In this document: piece by piece, positions 35,132-45,038 of the stretch
Layout of the letters: each line of letters starts with the position of its first letter
Numbering within the stretch: the stretch's first letter is position 1
NCBI RefSeq assembly: GCF_015221875.1
Contig: NZ_JACYGY010000001.1
Span: forward strand, 2,480,001 to 2,544,000
Reading direction: 5' to 3'
Source of the DNA: Dyadobacter subterraneus
Lineage (GTDB): Bacteria; Bacteroidota; Bacteroidia; Cytophagales; Spirosomataceae
Length of the DNA stretch: 64,000 nucleotides
Notes under the pieces: model-generated
What the model saw: the letters and a program-made list of their open reading frames with translations, nothing else
Told to the model about the DNA's origin: nothing
Databases searched by the model: none
Translations under genes and position numbers: made by a program

Positions 35132-37369
35132 TTAAGGTAATGCAAAAGCAATGTAGGAACCACCCGGTTTATGTCCGTTTTTAGCACCTCCGGCTGCGAT
35201 CACCACATATTGTTTTCCATTAACCTGATAAGTAATGGGCGTTGCAAAACCACCGGCAGGAAGCTGATATTCCCAGACCAATTTTCCTGTTTTCTTGTCA
35301 AAAGCACGGATTCTTTCATCTTTGGTCGCAGCGATAAAAACCAGTCCGCCGGCTGTGACGATTGGCCCGCCATAATTTTCAGTACCGGTTATGGGAATAC
35401 CTTTTTTCGTAAGTTCCGGAAATTCTCCGAGAGGAACTCTCCACAAATATTCACCTGTATTAAGATCAATGGCATTCAGGGTTCCCCATGGCGGTTTGAT
35501 AGCCGGGTAACCATTCTGGTCAAAAAATCTCGTCCAGCCGTTGTTGATATAAGGCGGAATGTATGGAAAATCAGATTTTTTGGTTGCCATTTCCGGTGCA
35601 GCTGTCGCGCTGTGATTATCTGTGGAGGCAACAGTTTTGTTATCAATATCAAGCAGGAAATTGACAATTGCTTCACGCTCTTTGTCTGGAATATGCTGAA
35701 AAGATGGCATTCTGCCTCGACCGCTTTTGATAATTGTATTAATATCTTCTTTCGAAAGACGACTTCCAATACTGACCAGATTTGGATATTCCTGTCCGCT
35801 TCCCATGCGGTCTGCGCGGTGACAGGCGGCACAATTGCGCATGTAAAGAGACTTTCCGGTAATTCCTTCATCCGCATTTGGTACTTTATAATCGAGCATT
35901 TTTAAATCCCAAACCATTTCGTTTCCATTTTGGTAAAGAATTCCATCAGGATCGGCCGCATTTCCTCCCCATTCAGCGCCACCACCAATGCCCAGATACA
36001 GCGTTCCTTCTTTACTTGGTGGCATATATTTATTTCCGGAACGGCTCTGATCAAATTTTGCTTTGACAAAAGCAGTTGCTTCGGGAGAAATATTTGTGAT
36101 TTCATTTTCGGTAAAAACCTGACGGGAAAAAGGTGCCGGTTTTGTAGGATAAGGTTGCGTCGGCCAAGGATGTTCGCCGGGAAGTTTATAATTCGCGGCC
36201 GCAGAACGTTCTTCTACTGGAAATAAGGGAAGTCCGGTATCACGGTCAAACAGAAATAACAAACCGTCTTTTGTAGCCTGAGCCACTGCATCAACCAATT
36301 TCCCTTTGTTTTTGACCCGAACCAGATTCGGCTGACAGGAAATATCCCGGTCCCATAAATCATGATGAACCGTTTGATAATACCAGTTTAATTTCCCGGT
36401 TTCTGCATTCAAAGAAATCACGCAGTTGGCGTAAAGATTTTTTCCTTCTCTGTCCACACCATAAAAATCAACGGATGGTGAGCCCGTTCCAAAATAGACC
36501 GCGCCTCTTTTTTCATCCAACACCATACCGGCCCAGTTGTTGGCACCGCCCATTTTTTTCCAGGCATCCTTTGGCCATGTTTCATAACCTTTTTCTCCCG
36601 GCTGGGGAATGGTATGAAAAACCCATTTCAATTTTCCGGTTTTAATATCGAAACCACGAATACTTCCAGGAGCAGCGTCACCATACTCGGATACCCTAGA
36701 ACCAATTACAAGTACATCTTTATAGATCACACCCGGACTGGTAGCATCAACCGACATTTTACTTTTATCCCTGTCAAGATTGTCAGAAGTGCCTTCCCGC
36801 AGATCAACGATACCGTTTTCTCCAAAACTTTCAACCGGTTTTCCTGTGGCAGCATTAAGTGCAAAAAGTTGGGGGCCAGCGGTATACAAAATGCGTTTGT
36901 CGTTACCACTTGCCCAGTACATCACCCCGCGACTTACATGGAATCTTGGTGTTTTGTCTTTGAAGGGATCAAATCTCCAGAGTTCCTCACCGGTATCTGC
37001 TTTTAATGCAAAAAGATTCAGATTGGGAGTAGTTCCGTATAAAACACCGTCGATTACAATAGGTTGACACTGGATTTCCATCTGCCGTTTTGGTGCAGGA
37101 CTTCCTTGCTGTCTTTTGACCGCGTCATATTGCCAGGCAACTTTAAGCGAAGCAACATTTTGAGTGTTAATCTGATCAAGAGGGGAGTAACGGTTTCCAG
37201 CTTTGTTTCCTCCATAACTGGGCCAGTTGTTACCAGTTTCACCTTCGGTAATTATTTTATCCTCACTTACAAATGAAATGCAAATAGCTGACAGACAAAG
37301 TATACCAACTATGAGCAGTGATAAGTTTTGATAATTTTTTCCACGAACATTAACAAAAAAATGGGTCAT
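35132..37369 (-). CDS. PQQ-dependent sugar/alcohol dehydrogenase with cytochrome c domain
   Basis: A 745-residue quinoprotein with an N-terminal membrane/signal segment (about 14-33). The body is an eight-bladed PQQ propeller (NRYSPLDQINTQNVASLKVAW, PIVIDGVLYG, LYAVNAETGK-like strands, RAFDKKTGKLVWEYQLPAGG). Inserted near the C-terminal third is a c-type cytochrome: NCAACH (about residue 513) with the axial Met in GRMPSFQHIP. Such enzymes oxidise sugars or alcohols in the periplasm and pass electrons through haem to the respiratory chain. No PQQ synthesis genes are in the window, so PQQ must come from elsewhere. It lies downstream of SusCD, suggesting that the imported sugar is its substrate. 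Confidence 0.92.
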   Translation of the reverse strand: MTHFFVNVRGKNYQNLSLLIVGILCLSAICISFVSEDKIITEGETGNNWPSYGGNKAGNRYSPLDQINTQNVASLKVAWQYDAVKRQQGSPAPKRQMEIQCQPIVIDGVLYGTTPNLNLFALKADTGEELWRFDPFKDKTPRFHVSRGVMYWASGNDKRILYTAGPQLFALNAATGKPVESFGENGIVDLREGTSDNLDRDKSKMSVDATSPGVIYKDVLVIGSRVSEYGDAAPGSIRGFDIKTGKLKWVFHTIPQPGEKGYETWPKDAWKKMGGANNWAGMVLDEKRGAVYFGTGSPSVDFYGVDREGKNLYANCVISLNAETGKLNWYYQTVHHDLWDRDISCQPNLVRVKNKGKLVDAVAQATKDGLLFLFDRDTGLPLFPVEERSAAANYKLPGEHPWPTQPYPTKPAPFSRQVFTENEITNISPEATAFVKAKFDQSRSGNKYMPPSKEGTLYLGIGGGAEWGGNAADPDGILYQNGNEMVWDLKMLDYKVPNADEGITGKSLYMRNCAACHRADRMGSGQEYPNLVSIGSRLSKEDINTIIKSGRGRMPSFQHIPDKEREAIVNFLLDIDNKTVASTDNHSATAAPEMATKKSDFPYIPPYINNGWTRFFDQNGYPAIKPPWGTLNAIDLNTGEYLWRVPLGEFPELTKKGIPITGTENYGGPIVTAGGLVFIAATKDERIRAFDKKTGKLVWEYQLPAGGFATPITYQVNGKQYVVIAAGGAKNGHKPGGSYIAFALP

Positions 37370-37500
37370 AAAACAATTATCATTTATTCATTTCCGGGTT
37401 AATAAAGTGCTCCCTTATTAAATCAAAAAATATACTTAAGCTGCTTTGGGTTAGTTTATTACCACAGGAAATAACAGTTACAATTTTGATTTTTAAATTT

Positions 37501-37534
37501 GAAACCAGATCAGGCTGACGGCTGATCTGGTTTC
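37501..37534. terminator. Perfect hairpin between susD-type and PQQ dehydrogenase genes
   Basis: GAAACCAGATCAG (37501-37513) and CTGATCTGGTTTC (37522-37534) are exact complements with an eight-base loop. It follows the susD-type stop and may attenuate or terminate transcription before the PQQ gene. Confidence 0.75.
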
Positions 37535-37543
37535 TTTATTTAT

Positions 37544-39277
37544 TTAATAACCAGGATTTTGCTTCATATTTACATTCGCATTAAGTTCGTTGATCGGAAT
37601 TGGCTGTGCATAGTCGCTGGCATCGTTCCACTGGATATTTCCACCACGAATTTTTTGATAATATGCAGCTTCCTTTGGACCGATTTTCCACCGGCATACG
37701 TCATACCACCATCCGGCTTCTCCAAACAATTCTGCCCATCGCTCGTATTTCAAAGGGTCGTTTTTGAGGACATCATCGGTCGCTTTTGTGGCGGCGGTGA
37801 GACTGGCATAATCCACGGCTGATGGAGTATTGACTGGCAAATTATATGCTCGCCGGTGGACTTTATTGATATATTCCAAGGCCGTGGCATTGTCACCCGT
37901 ATGCGTAAGTGTTTCAGCATAAAGCAAATACATGTCCGCCATGCGCAGCCAGAGGATATTATTGCCATTGGCCATATTCACCTCAGCCTCCGTTCCGGTA
38001 ATATTTGTGTATTTCCGGAAACTCCATGCTTCCATGTCCGTTTCTGTAATATCAAGATAGTGTGAAATTGGTTTTTTAACACCATTAACAACCATGGAAT
38101 CCACATACGGCTGCTGACAGGCTACCCACAACCTCGGATCGACTGTTTTGGCATTACGGGCAGCAATGGATCTGGTTATATAAGACTGATCAACATTGGC
38201 AATGTTTGCCGTTGTTACACCAGCAGGAAAATAGTGTCCAAGATTAAATCCAAAACGCGTAAGATTTTTTGCATGCGGAAATACATTTGACCAGGCAGAA
38301 GCCGCTGCGGCCCCGGTTGGTCCAACGTATGTTGGCGCTATAACCATCCCGATACTGCAACCCATCGACAAATCATTCGTACCGGTATAAGTCAAATCAA
38401 CATTGAAATTCAATTCATACAAGGATTCTGCATTGAATTCATTTTGTCCGTTGAACATCGTTTTGTAAGTATCAAAAGGGACAAGCGATTTTCCACTGTT
38501 GGTAATTACATCGTTCAGGTAGGTTTTGGCATCTGCCCAGTCCTGCGTAAAAACATACACCTTGGAAAGGAATGCTTTTACTGCCCAGATGCTTACTTTA
38601 TGTTTGTCGGCCGTGTTCGTCCAGGTTTTTCCAGCAAGAAGTGTTTCAGAAGCTTTAAGATCACTGATAATAAAATCCCAGCATTCTTTGACCGTATTTC
38701 GGGAAACCTGTGTTTCAGCCAAACTTGCTGAGGTAGTAGTCAGGATGGGAACGCCCATTTTTTCTCCCCCTGCACCATTTACGATAAAGGTTTCGCCCCA
38801 GGCGGTTGTGAGATGGAAATAGAAAAATGCACGAAGGAAAAGGGTTTGTCCTTTGATCAAATCTACATTCGGGATATCGGTTGCGGATGCTTTGGCTCTG
38901 TACGTTTCAATAGCAGCCAAAAGTGTGTTGCAGCGTTGAACGCCACGCCACGCATCAGTCCACGTATTTTGCAGGAAGGGATAACTGGAAACTGAATTAT
39001 TCTGGGAAAGTCCGATCCAGTCCGGTGATCCCTGCCAGCTAAGATCGGCCGTGTGATCCCACATCCAGGTATGTTTCACGAGCATATGATGACCATACAT
39101 ACCAGATGCATGCTGGGTTCCATAAACACCTGTAAGCAGCTGTTCAAGGTCAGAAACCGAGTTTGGATAACTGGCTACAGAAATGGCTCCGGCGTTATCA
39201 ACGTTTACAAAATCGTCAGAGCAGGATGCCAAACCTATCAGAAAGGCAAAGAGGAAAAGCTTTTGTATTATTTTCAT
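37544..39277 (-). CDS. SusD/RagB family nutrient-binding outer-membrane lipoprotein
   Basis: A 577-residue lipoprotein with signal MKIIQKLFLFAFLIGLASC (lipobox GLASC, Cys19). The N-terminal SusD-like region has the typical SVSDLEQLLTGVYGTQ start and TPR-type helices (GQTLFLRAFFYFHLTTAWGE); the C-terminal part has ILWLRMADMYLLYAETLTHTGD and the ending NELNANVNMKQNPGY, both hallmarks of the family. SusD proteins cap the SusC transporter and bind glycans or other ligands at the surface. It lies 40 bp after susC. The ligand is not evident, but the downstream sugar dehydrogenase points to a saccharide. Confidence 0.95.
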   Translation of the reverse strand: MKIIQKLFLFAFLIGLASCSDDFVNVDNAGAISVASYPNSVSDLEQLLTGVYGTQHASGMYGHHMLVKHTWMWDHTADLSWQGSPDWIGLSQNNSVSSYPFLQNTWTDAWRGVQRCNTLLAAIETYRAKASATDIPNVDLIKGQTLFLRAFFYFHLTTAWGETFIVNGAGGEKMGVPILTTTSASLAETQVSRNTVKECWDFIISDLKASETLLAGKTWTNTADKHKVSIWAVKAFLSKVYVFTQDWADAKTYLNDVITNSGKSLVPFDTYKTMFNGQNEFNAESLYELNFNVDLTYTGTNDLSMGCSIGMVIAPTYVGPTGAAAASAWSNVFPHAKNLTRFGFNLGHYFPAGVTTANIANVDQSYITRSIAARNAKTVDPRLWVACQQPYVDSMVVNGVKKPISHYLDITETDMEAWSFRKYTNITGTEAEVNMANGNNILWLRMADMYLLYAETLTHTGDNATALEYINKVHRRAYNLPVNTPSAVDYASLTAATKATDDVLKNDPLKYERWAELFGEAGWWYDVCRWKIGPKEAAYYQKIRGGNIQWNDASDYAQPIPINELNANVNMKQNPGY

Positions 39278-39317
39278 TTTGGAAATATCGTTTTCGGTTA
39301 CTTATAATACTGGCCCC

Positions 39318-42300
39318 TTAAAAAGTCAAATTGATACCCAGAGAGTAGAGCGCCGTCCGTGGATAAGAGTAGATCGCATCAATACCTCTTCCGGTAGTAC
39401 CATTCCGGCCTAGTACCTCAGGATCAAGTCCTGAATACTTTGTGAAAGTCAGCAGATTTTGTCCTTGCAGGTATATTTTCAGATCCGAAATGTGCAAAGC
39501 CTGAAGTGCGCTTTTGGGAATGTTATAACCGATCTGTAAATTTCTCAGTTTTAAGAAAGATCCGTTTTCAATGGCAAAGGAAGAAATACGCGTATAGTTC
39601 GAGTTAGGGTCACGCACATAAGTTCCGTCGGGCGCTTTGTATCCGATTCGTGGCTGGTTGGTTAAGCCGTTACCATTGAAAAATGACGTGTTGAAAATAT
39701 CCTTGGTAGTGTTGTAATCACCCACAAAAAACTGTGTGTAATATTTATTACCATTGAAAACATCTACACCTTGTACGCCCTGAAATAATGCAGTGACTTC
39801 AAATCCTTTCCAGCCTGCGTTCAGCGTAAGACCATAGGTCATTTTGGGCCATGGATTTCCAATGAAAGTTTTGTCGGCAGTGGTTATTTTTCCGTCGCCG
39901 TTTACATCTTTAAAATGAAGATCTCCCGCACCAGTTGCCGCTGCCTGATAATATACCCCGCTTGCGCCGCCTGCTGCCTGCTGTGCCTTTTCATTAAGTG
40001 CCTGAACTTCTGCATCTGTTTTGAAAATTCCTTCTACTTTATAACCATAAAACTGGCTCATTGGCTGTCCGGCCTGCGTACGAGCTACGACACTTTCCAG
40101 ATAATCCCCGGCAGAACCGTCATTGATCGGATTGTTATTTGTGCCGTCTAGTTTCTTGACAAGGTTTCTGTTGAAAGAGGTGTTAACCGTAATTCCATAT
40201 GTAAAAGCACCTTTTTTACCACGATAATCGGCAGCAATTTCAAGCCCTTTATTACTCATTTTACCTATGTTTGTGAAAACCGATGTCGTACTGAAACCTG
40301 CTGAACTTGGCACCGGAACCTGGTAAATCATGTCTTGAGTCTGGCGGCTATACCAGTCAACAGTAACATTCAGGGCATTTTTCAAAAAGCCTACGTCCAA
40401 ACCGATGTCTGTCTGAAGCACTGATTCCCATTTGATATTCTGGTTAGCAAGCTGGGCTGTCAGTGAGTAACCTTTCGACCGTGTTCCATCTGGTAATCCC
40501 TGCGCGTTTGTTCCGCCCGAACCTCCATAAGAAGCCTGATAGGTATATTGCGGAATATTGCTGGTACTTCCCAGTTTACCATAACTTGCTCTTACTTTAA
40601 GGTTAGAAACATAAGTCAGGTTGTCGCGGATAAAAGCTTCTTCATTCATTTTCCAGCCAACAGAAGCTGAGGGGAAGACACCAAATTTATTGGTAGGGCC
40701 AAAACGGTCGGAACCATCGCGGCGAATTGTGGCGGTCACCAGGTACTTATCAGCAAATGCGTAGTTAAGACGGCCGAATTGAGAAAGCAGACGCGTCTGC
40801 GGCAGATCACCTCCGCTTGCTACATAGCTGCTTGGGTTATTAGTAAGTCCAAGATTGTACGTCACATAAGGAAATCCACGTGCCTCTGCATGCAATGAAC
40901 TTTTATCAGACTTGTACGCTTCATAACCCGCCATGGCTTTCACTTCATGTTTACCAAAATTTTTTGTATAGGTAAGTACAAAGTTGGCGGTAAGGTTTTT
41001 GGTACTGTTGTTGTCTTTGCTTAAAAAAGCTGTGTGGTTTGCGACCGTACCATAATCGTAAGCTTCATTGAATCTGTAATTATTATCGTTGTAATAGGAG
41101 AGCCCAACGGTTGAACGGAGATTTAGACCTTTAATAATTTCCAGATCGGCATATAAATTTCCTTCCAGAGCGTAAGTTCCATTTTGCATATGGTTCTGAT
41201 ATTCCTGGCCCACAAGGTTTGGACCGGTAAAAAATGTTCCGGTTTTAGCCCAGCCGCCGTACGTATTGGTCGGATCGTAAATGCCAACAACGGGTGCAGA
41301 ACGGAAAGGAAACGTATTACTTACCATCGGATTGGTTTTTGTAGCCCAGGCATACAAAGTTTCGCCGACTTTCAGTTTCCTGCTGATTTTGAAATCAGTA
41401 TTGGAGCGAAGACCGTAACGTTCGAAATAGTTATCGATCATCGTACCGCCTTCACGTTGGTAATTTGCCGATAAATAATAGTTGGTTTTGGCCGTTGCCC
41501 CAGACATGGAAAGAGAATAACTTTGTTCTTTTGCATTGTTATACAGATCTTTAACCCAGTCGTTGTCAGGAAGCGTACTTGGATCACCCCAACTGCTGGT
41601 AGCCACACCGAATGCCGATTTCGCTTTGATGTAATCTGCTGTATTCAGCATATTATAAAGATTCAACGGCTTTCGGACACCGTAATAGGCATTAAAATTA
41701 ATTGTCATTTTATCCAGCGTTTTTCCACGCTTCGTTGTAACCAAAACAACGCCACCAGCTGCCTGGGCTCCATAAATAGCTGCCGCACTGGCATCTTTCA
41801 GGATTTCAATGGATTCAATATCCTGCATATTAAAATTGCTTCCGGCCGACATCCGGATTCCATCCACGATATACAAAGGCGACATACCTCCGATAGAACC
41901 AACACCACGTATAACAATGTCCGAACTTGAACCAGGCGCGCCATCATTTCTTGTAACCTGCACACCAGCCGCACGACCTTGCAGTGCTTCGGTAACACTT
42001 CGTACAGGAAGATTTTTGACGTCCTCAGCCTTCACAGACGACACTGAACCTGTCAGATCTGAACGCTTTTGAGTACCATAACCTACCACGACAACTTCGG
42101 ACAATGCCTTTACATCCGATTTCAGCAAAACCTGCAAACTGGAACGGTTTCCAACCAGAATTTCCTGCGATTCATAACCTACAAAACTGAAAACAAGAAC
42201 TGATTCCGGGCCGGGAACTGTAATCTCGAAATTTCCTGTGGCATCGGCTGTGGTTCCCTGCGATGTCCCTTTCAACACAATACTGACTCCGGGAAGTGGT

Positions 42301-42770
42301 TCCTTTGTGTCCGCAGAAGCTATTGTTCCTTTTAGGAAAACCTCGCGGGAATGCAGATAGGGCAGTGGAGCCAGTGTTTCCAGATTATCAGCACGTACGG
42401 GTGCTACGGCGGTTTTTTTGTTTAGTATAATGTAGTTTCCGGATACTGTATATTTGATTTGTAAAGGAATAAGCAGTTTTTCCAATACCGCGTCCAGTCG
42501 CTGGTTATTTGCGGAAATACTGACCTTCTGCTTTTGGACAAGAGAAGGGATATATGAAAATCTTACCTTTGTTGTTTTTTCGATGGAACTAAGAACGGTT
42601 TTTAATTCTTCCTCATCCGCCTTAATGGAAATGGGACGCTTCAAAAGTTCCTGTGCCAACCCATCCTTGGCAAAGGAAAGGCCGGTAAATAAAAGCGAGA
42701 CTAAAAAGGGTACCAGGGTAACTTTCATCGCTGTCACTAAATAATTTAGCGGAATACTATTTTTTTTCAT
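39318..42770 (-). CDS. SusC/RagA family TonB-dependent transporter with N-terminal STN domain
   Basis: A 1150-residue outer-membrane transporter. After the signal peptide (ending near GLAQE) comes an STN/FecA-N signalling domain (about 45-115), then a carboxypeptidase-D-like beta domain (VFLKGTIASADTKEPLPGVS), then the SusC plug with SEVVVVGYGTQKRSDLTGS and the RGVGSIGG and PLYIVDGI motifs, and a 22-strand barrel ending ALYSLGINLTF. The STN domain is known to pass an occupancy signal to a FecR-type anti-sigma factor, and FecR lies directly upstream. I use ATG 42770, since the TTG at 42797 precedes the conserved MKKNSIPLN start. It is the core of a nutrient-uptake locus with SusD. Confidence 0.95.
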   Translation of the reverse strand: MKKNSIPLNYLVTAMKVTLVPFLVSLLFTGLSFAKDGLAQELLKRPISIKADEEELKTVLSSIEKTTKVRFSYIPSLVQKQKVSISANNQRLDAVLEKLLIPLQIKYTVSGNYIILNKKTAVAPVRADNLETLAPLPYLHSREVFLKGTIASADTKEPLPGVSIVLKGTSQGTTADATGNFEITVPGPESVLVFSFVGYESQEILVGNRSSLQVLLKSDVKALSEVVVVGYGTQKRSDLTGSVSSVKAEDVKNLPVRSVTEALQGRAAGVQVTRNDGAPGSSSDIVIRGVGSIGGMSPLYIVDGIRMSAGSNFNMQDIESIEILKDASAAAIYGAQAAGGVVLVTTKRGKTLDKMTINFNAYYGVRKPLNLYNMLNTADYIKAKSAFGVATSSWGDPSTLPDNDWVKDLYNNAKEQSYSLSMSGATAKTNYYLSANYQREGGTMIDNYFERYGLRSNTDFKISRKLKVGETLYAWATKTNPMVSNTFPFRSAPVVGIYDPTNTYGGWAKTGTFFTGPNLVGQEYQNHMQNGTYALEGNLYADLEIIKGLNLRSTVGLSYYNDNNYRFNEAYDYGTVANHTAFLSKDNNSTKNLTANFVLTYTKNFGKHEVKAMAGYEAYKSDKSSLHAEARGFPYVTYNLGLTNNPSSYVASGGDLPQTRLLSQFGRLNYAFADKYLVTATIRRDGSDRFGPTNKFGVFPSASVGWKMNEEAFIRDNLTYVSNLKVRASYGKLGSTSNIPQYTYQASYGGSGGTNAQGLPDGTRSKGYSLTAQLANQNIKWESVLQTDIGLDVGFLKNALNVTVDWYSRQTQDMIYQVPVPSSAGFSTTSVFTNIGKMSNKGLEIAADYRGKKGAFTYGITVNTSFNRNLVKKLDGTNNNPINDGSAGDYLESVVARTQAGQPMSQFYGYKVEGIFKTDAEVQALNEKAQQAAGGASGVYYQAAATGAGDLHFKDVNGDGKITTADKTFIGNPWPKMTYGLTLNAGWKGFEVTALFQGVQGVDVFNGNKYYTQFFVGDYNTTKDIFNTSFFNGNGLTNQPRIGYKAPDGTYVRDPNSNYTRISSFAIENGSFLKLRNLQIGYNIPKSALQALHISDLKIYLQGQNLLTFTKYSGLDPEVLGRNGTTGRGIDAIYSYPRTALYSLGINLTF

Positions 42771-42959
42771 AAATTTCGATGGTTTTGGGTACGACAAATC
42801 ACAAAGCTCTCTCTGGCTCCATGTTCTGGAGCATCATGCCTTGCTTGGAAATCAGGGAGTTACAAATCCGGTAATGCTGAACCCATTATCGGATTTTCTT
42901 TAAAAGGATTATTTTTCTTGCATAGATTTAAGTGGTTAAAGGGTTAAAAAAGGATGGTG

Positions 42960-44045
42960 TTACTGGCAGCCTTCACTGGTGATAATTACCTGTCCGTCGC
43001 TAATCCGGTAACTGGCGCCGATTGTCTGGCAGATGATATCCAGCTTGGTAAAGAAAGGCTCGTCATTTAATTTTACTCTGAGGAAACATTTATTCATAAT
43101 GGTATTATCATAGACAAAAGGAATTCCATATACCTTTTCAAGTGTTGAAAAAACAGATGAAATGGGCTTGTTTTCAAAATTGAAATCTGGTTTTGCATCA
43201 ATCTTAACCAGTGCAAGCGGGATTTCAATAATGGATTTTGATATCAGATTGTCTTTGGCAGAGAAAGTAGCCTGTTGATTCGGTGTGAGCAGTAATTCGG
43301 TATTTCGTTTTTTCTGATTGTTGACATCTTTCATGGCAACCACCGACACACGGCCGCTTCTTACCAGTACTTCAACATTTTCGCCAGATGCTTTTACTAA
43401 AAAACAGGTACCGACCACGCGTGTGAGAAGTCCGTTGGCGTAAACAAAAAATGGGTTCTGCACATCCTTGGTTACTCTGAAAAAGGCTTCTCCGGAAAGA
43501 AAAACTTCTCTTTTTTTATTTATGACAAAAGGCTGAGCATAACTGATCTTGCTTTTTGGTGTCAATTCAATAATGCTGCTATCTGGCAAAGTTATTTTCA
43601 AGGATTTATCCGTTGTATTTACGATTTCCTTCAACGGAACGGGATTCTCCGTCACATAGGCGTTGTATGTAAAAGGTTGTGGAGAAGGTTTTATTCCCCG
43701 CCAGGTCAGCCAGCCGATTCCCAAGGCTAAAACAACAGTTGCTGCCGCCGTCCACCATTTCCAGTTCACGGTTGCAACTTTATATTCTGGTATTGACTCC
43801 TGTTCGGTACTTTTTAGAATACGTGAAATCTGAAATTCGATTTCGTCGTTGGTAAGTGCAGAATTTTGTTTGCGCCAGGTCAGAATCAGGTCCTTGGCCT
43901 GTAAAATGATGGCTTGTTTCTCGGGATATCGCTGGCTGATATCGATCCAGAGTTCATCCAGGCGTACATCCTCACCGAGTACCCAATTTCTAAAAGAATC
44001 GTCGAGTAGAAAATCTTCAAGATTGTAATTTTTATATTCTTTCAT
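42960..44045 (-). CDS. FecR family anti-sigma factor
   Basis: A 361-residue inner-membrane regulator. The cytoplasmic N-terminal part (about 1-85) contains the SFRNWVLGED segment that binds ECF sigma factors. A membrane helix follows (about 93-111, WWTAAATVVLALGIGWLTW), then the periplasmic FecR domain (ITLPDSSIIELTPKSKISYA, REVFLSGEAFFRVTKD, FLVKASGENVEVLVRSGRVSV) and a C-terminal DUF4974 (FNFENKPISSVFSTLEKVYGI). It receives the signal from the STN domain of SusC and releases the sigma factor. It sits between sigma and susC, as in other Bacteroidota trans-envelope signalling loci. ATG 44045 is used; TTG 44057 is an unlikely alternative. Confidence 0.94.
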   Translation of the reverse strand: MKEYKNYNLEDFLLDDSFRNWVLGEDVRLDELWIDISQRYPEKQAIILQAKDLILTWRKQNSALTNDEIEFQISRILKSTEQESIPEYKVATVNWKWWTAAATVVLALGIGWLTWRGIKPSPQPFTYNAYVTENPVPLKEIVNTTDKSLKITLPDSSIIELTPKSKISYAQPFVINKKREVFLSGEAFFRVTKDVQNPFFVYANGLLTRVVGTCFLVKASGENVEVLVRSGRVSVVAMKDVNNQKKRNTELLLTPNQQATFSAKDNLISKSIIEIPLALVKIDAKPDFNFENKPISSVFSTLEKVYGIPFVYDNTIMNKCFLRVKLNDEPFFTKLDIICQTIGASYRISDGQVIITSEGCQ

Positions 44046-44173
44046 ATCAGAGCACAAAAAACAACGAGCTTACATTAGTATAATCTCAATTGTACCCGGA
44101 TATCATCAAAAAATCTTGAAAAAATTTAATAAAAATGAAAAATAAATTGAAGGTGAAGTTATATGTTTGATTA

Positions 44174-44752
44174 TCAGAACAGTAAGAATAGAATAATAAT
44201 CATGCAAAGCAGGGAGAGCCATTTTTCCCGAAACAATTTTAACGATTGGTGAAGCAGATTTGAAACCGCAGGACGGGATATTGCCATGACGACAGCTATT
44301 TCGTCGTTGGACAGATTTTCGTAAAATTTAAGATGGATGATTTCCTGCTGGCGACGGGTAAGTGTGTGCATAATGTGATGTATCCTGTGCTCATTTTCTA
44401 AGGTAGCATCTGTTGAAATAATCTTTATATCCACAGCATCCTCCGACATTATTGCCTCTTCCTGCCAGTCTTCTATGGTAACAAGCAAATCAGATCTTTG
44501 TTTTTCTTTAAAAATCCGGTTGCGCAGGCTTGTTAAAAGATAGGGTTTGATATGATCTGTATTTCCAATAGAAGCTCTTCTCTCCCAAAGTGAAGTGAAA
44601 AGATCATGTATGCAGTCTTTTAGCATATCAGGATCATGCATGATTTTTCTGCCATACTCAAATAATGGCCGATAATATATTCTAATCATTGATTCAAAGG
44701 CCGTGCGGTCTCCCTCTTTAAATCTTTGCCAGAGCAACGTATCCTTTTCCAT
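44174..44752 (-). CDS. ECF RNA polymerase sigma factor (sigma-70 family)
   Basis: A 192-residue ECF sigma factor. Region 2 is visible in DRTAFESMIRIYYRPLFEYG and DCIHDLFTSLWERR, and region 4 in LTRRQQEIIHLKFYENLSNDEIAVVMAISRPAVSNLLHQSL. It ends in a very hydrophobic tail, WLSLLCMIIILFLLF, which may be a membrane anchor and is a recurrent oddity of Bacteroidota SusC-linked sigma factors. It heads the sigma-FecR-SusC-SusD cassette and probably drives susC transcription. ATG 44752 is used; the GTG directly before it adds one residue. The gap to fecR is 128 bp. Confidence 0.94.
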   Translation of the reverse strand: MEKDTLLWQRFKEGDRTAFESMIRIYYRPLFEYGRKIMHDPDMLKDCIHDLFTSLWERRASIGNTDHIKPYLLTSLRNRIFKEKQRSDLLVTIEDWQEEAIMSEDAVDIKIISTDATLENEHRIHHIMHTLTRRQQEIIHLKFYENLSNDEIAVVMAISRPAVSNLLHQSLKLFREKWLSLLCMIIILFLLF

Positions 44753-45038
44753 CACTTTATTAGAATAAATTTAAAAACTCTGCATCTTACTTTGTCAAAA
44801 CATTTCCTTTAAATTATTACAAAATAAAAGGGTAGGTAACTTTAATTTTACTCGTCTAAGATTTATAATTTAAATGTTTGAGAAGTAAAATGTTACATTA
44901 CATGAAACATCTTCTTTTTGTACTTTGCATCGCGAAATGAATCATTTTCAATTTATATCAGATGGAATAGTAATAAATTGTTAACAGGCTTTTATTTAAA
45001 TTTATCACCTAATCAAAACAATTAAACTTCATGTCATT
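44753..45038. promoter_or_regulatory. Divergent promoter region of sigma factor and yceI
   Basis: AT-rich 286-bp gap without a gene. TTTTTGTACTTTGC (44915-44928, plus strand) resembles a Bacteroidota -7 element in front of yceI, 110 bp before its ATG. No clear sigma-gene promoter or palindrome is apparent. Confidence 0.35.

Noticed and set aside
35171..35905. 244-codon plus-strand frame inside the PQQ dehydrogenase gene
   Set aside because: Antisense shadow of clear quinoprotein and cytochrome c motifs.
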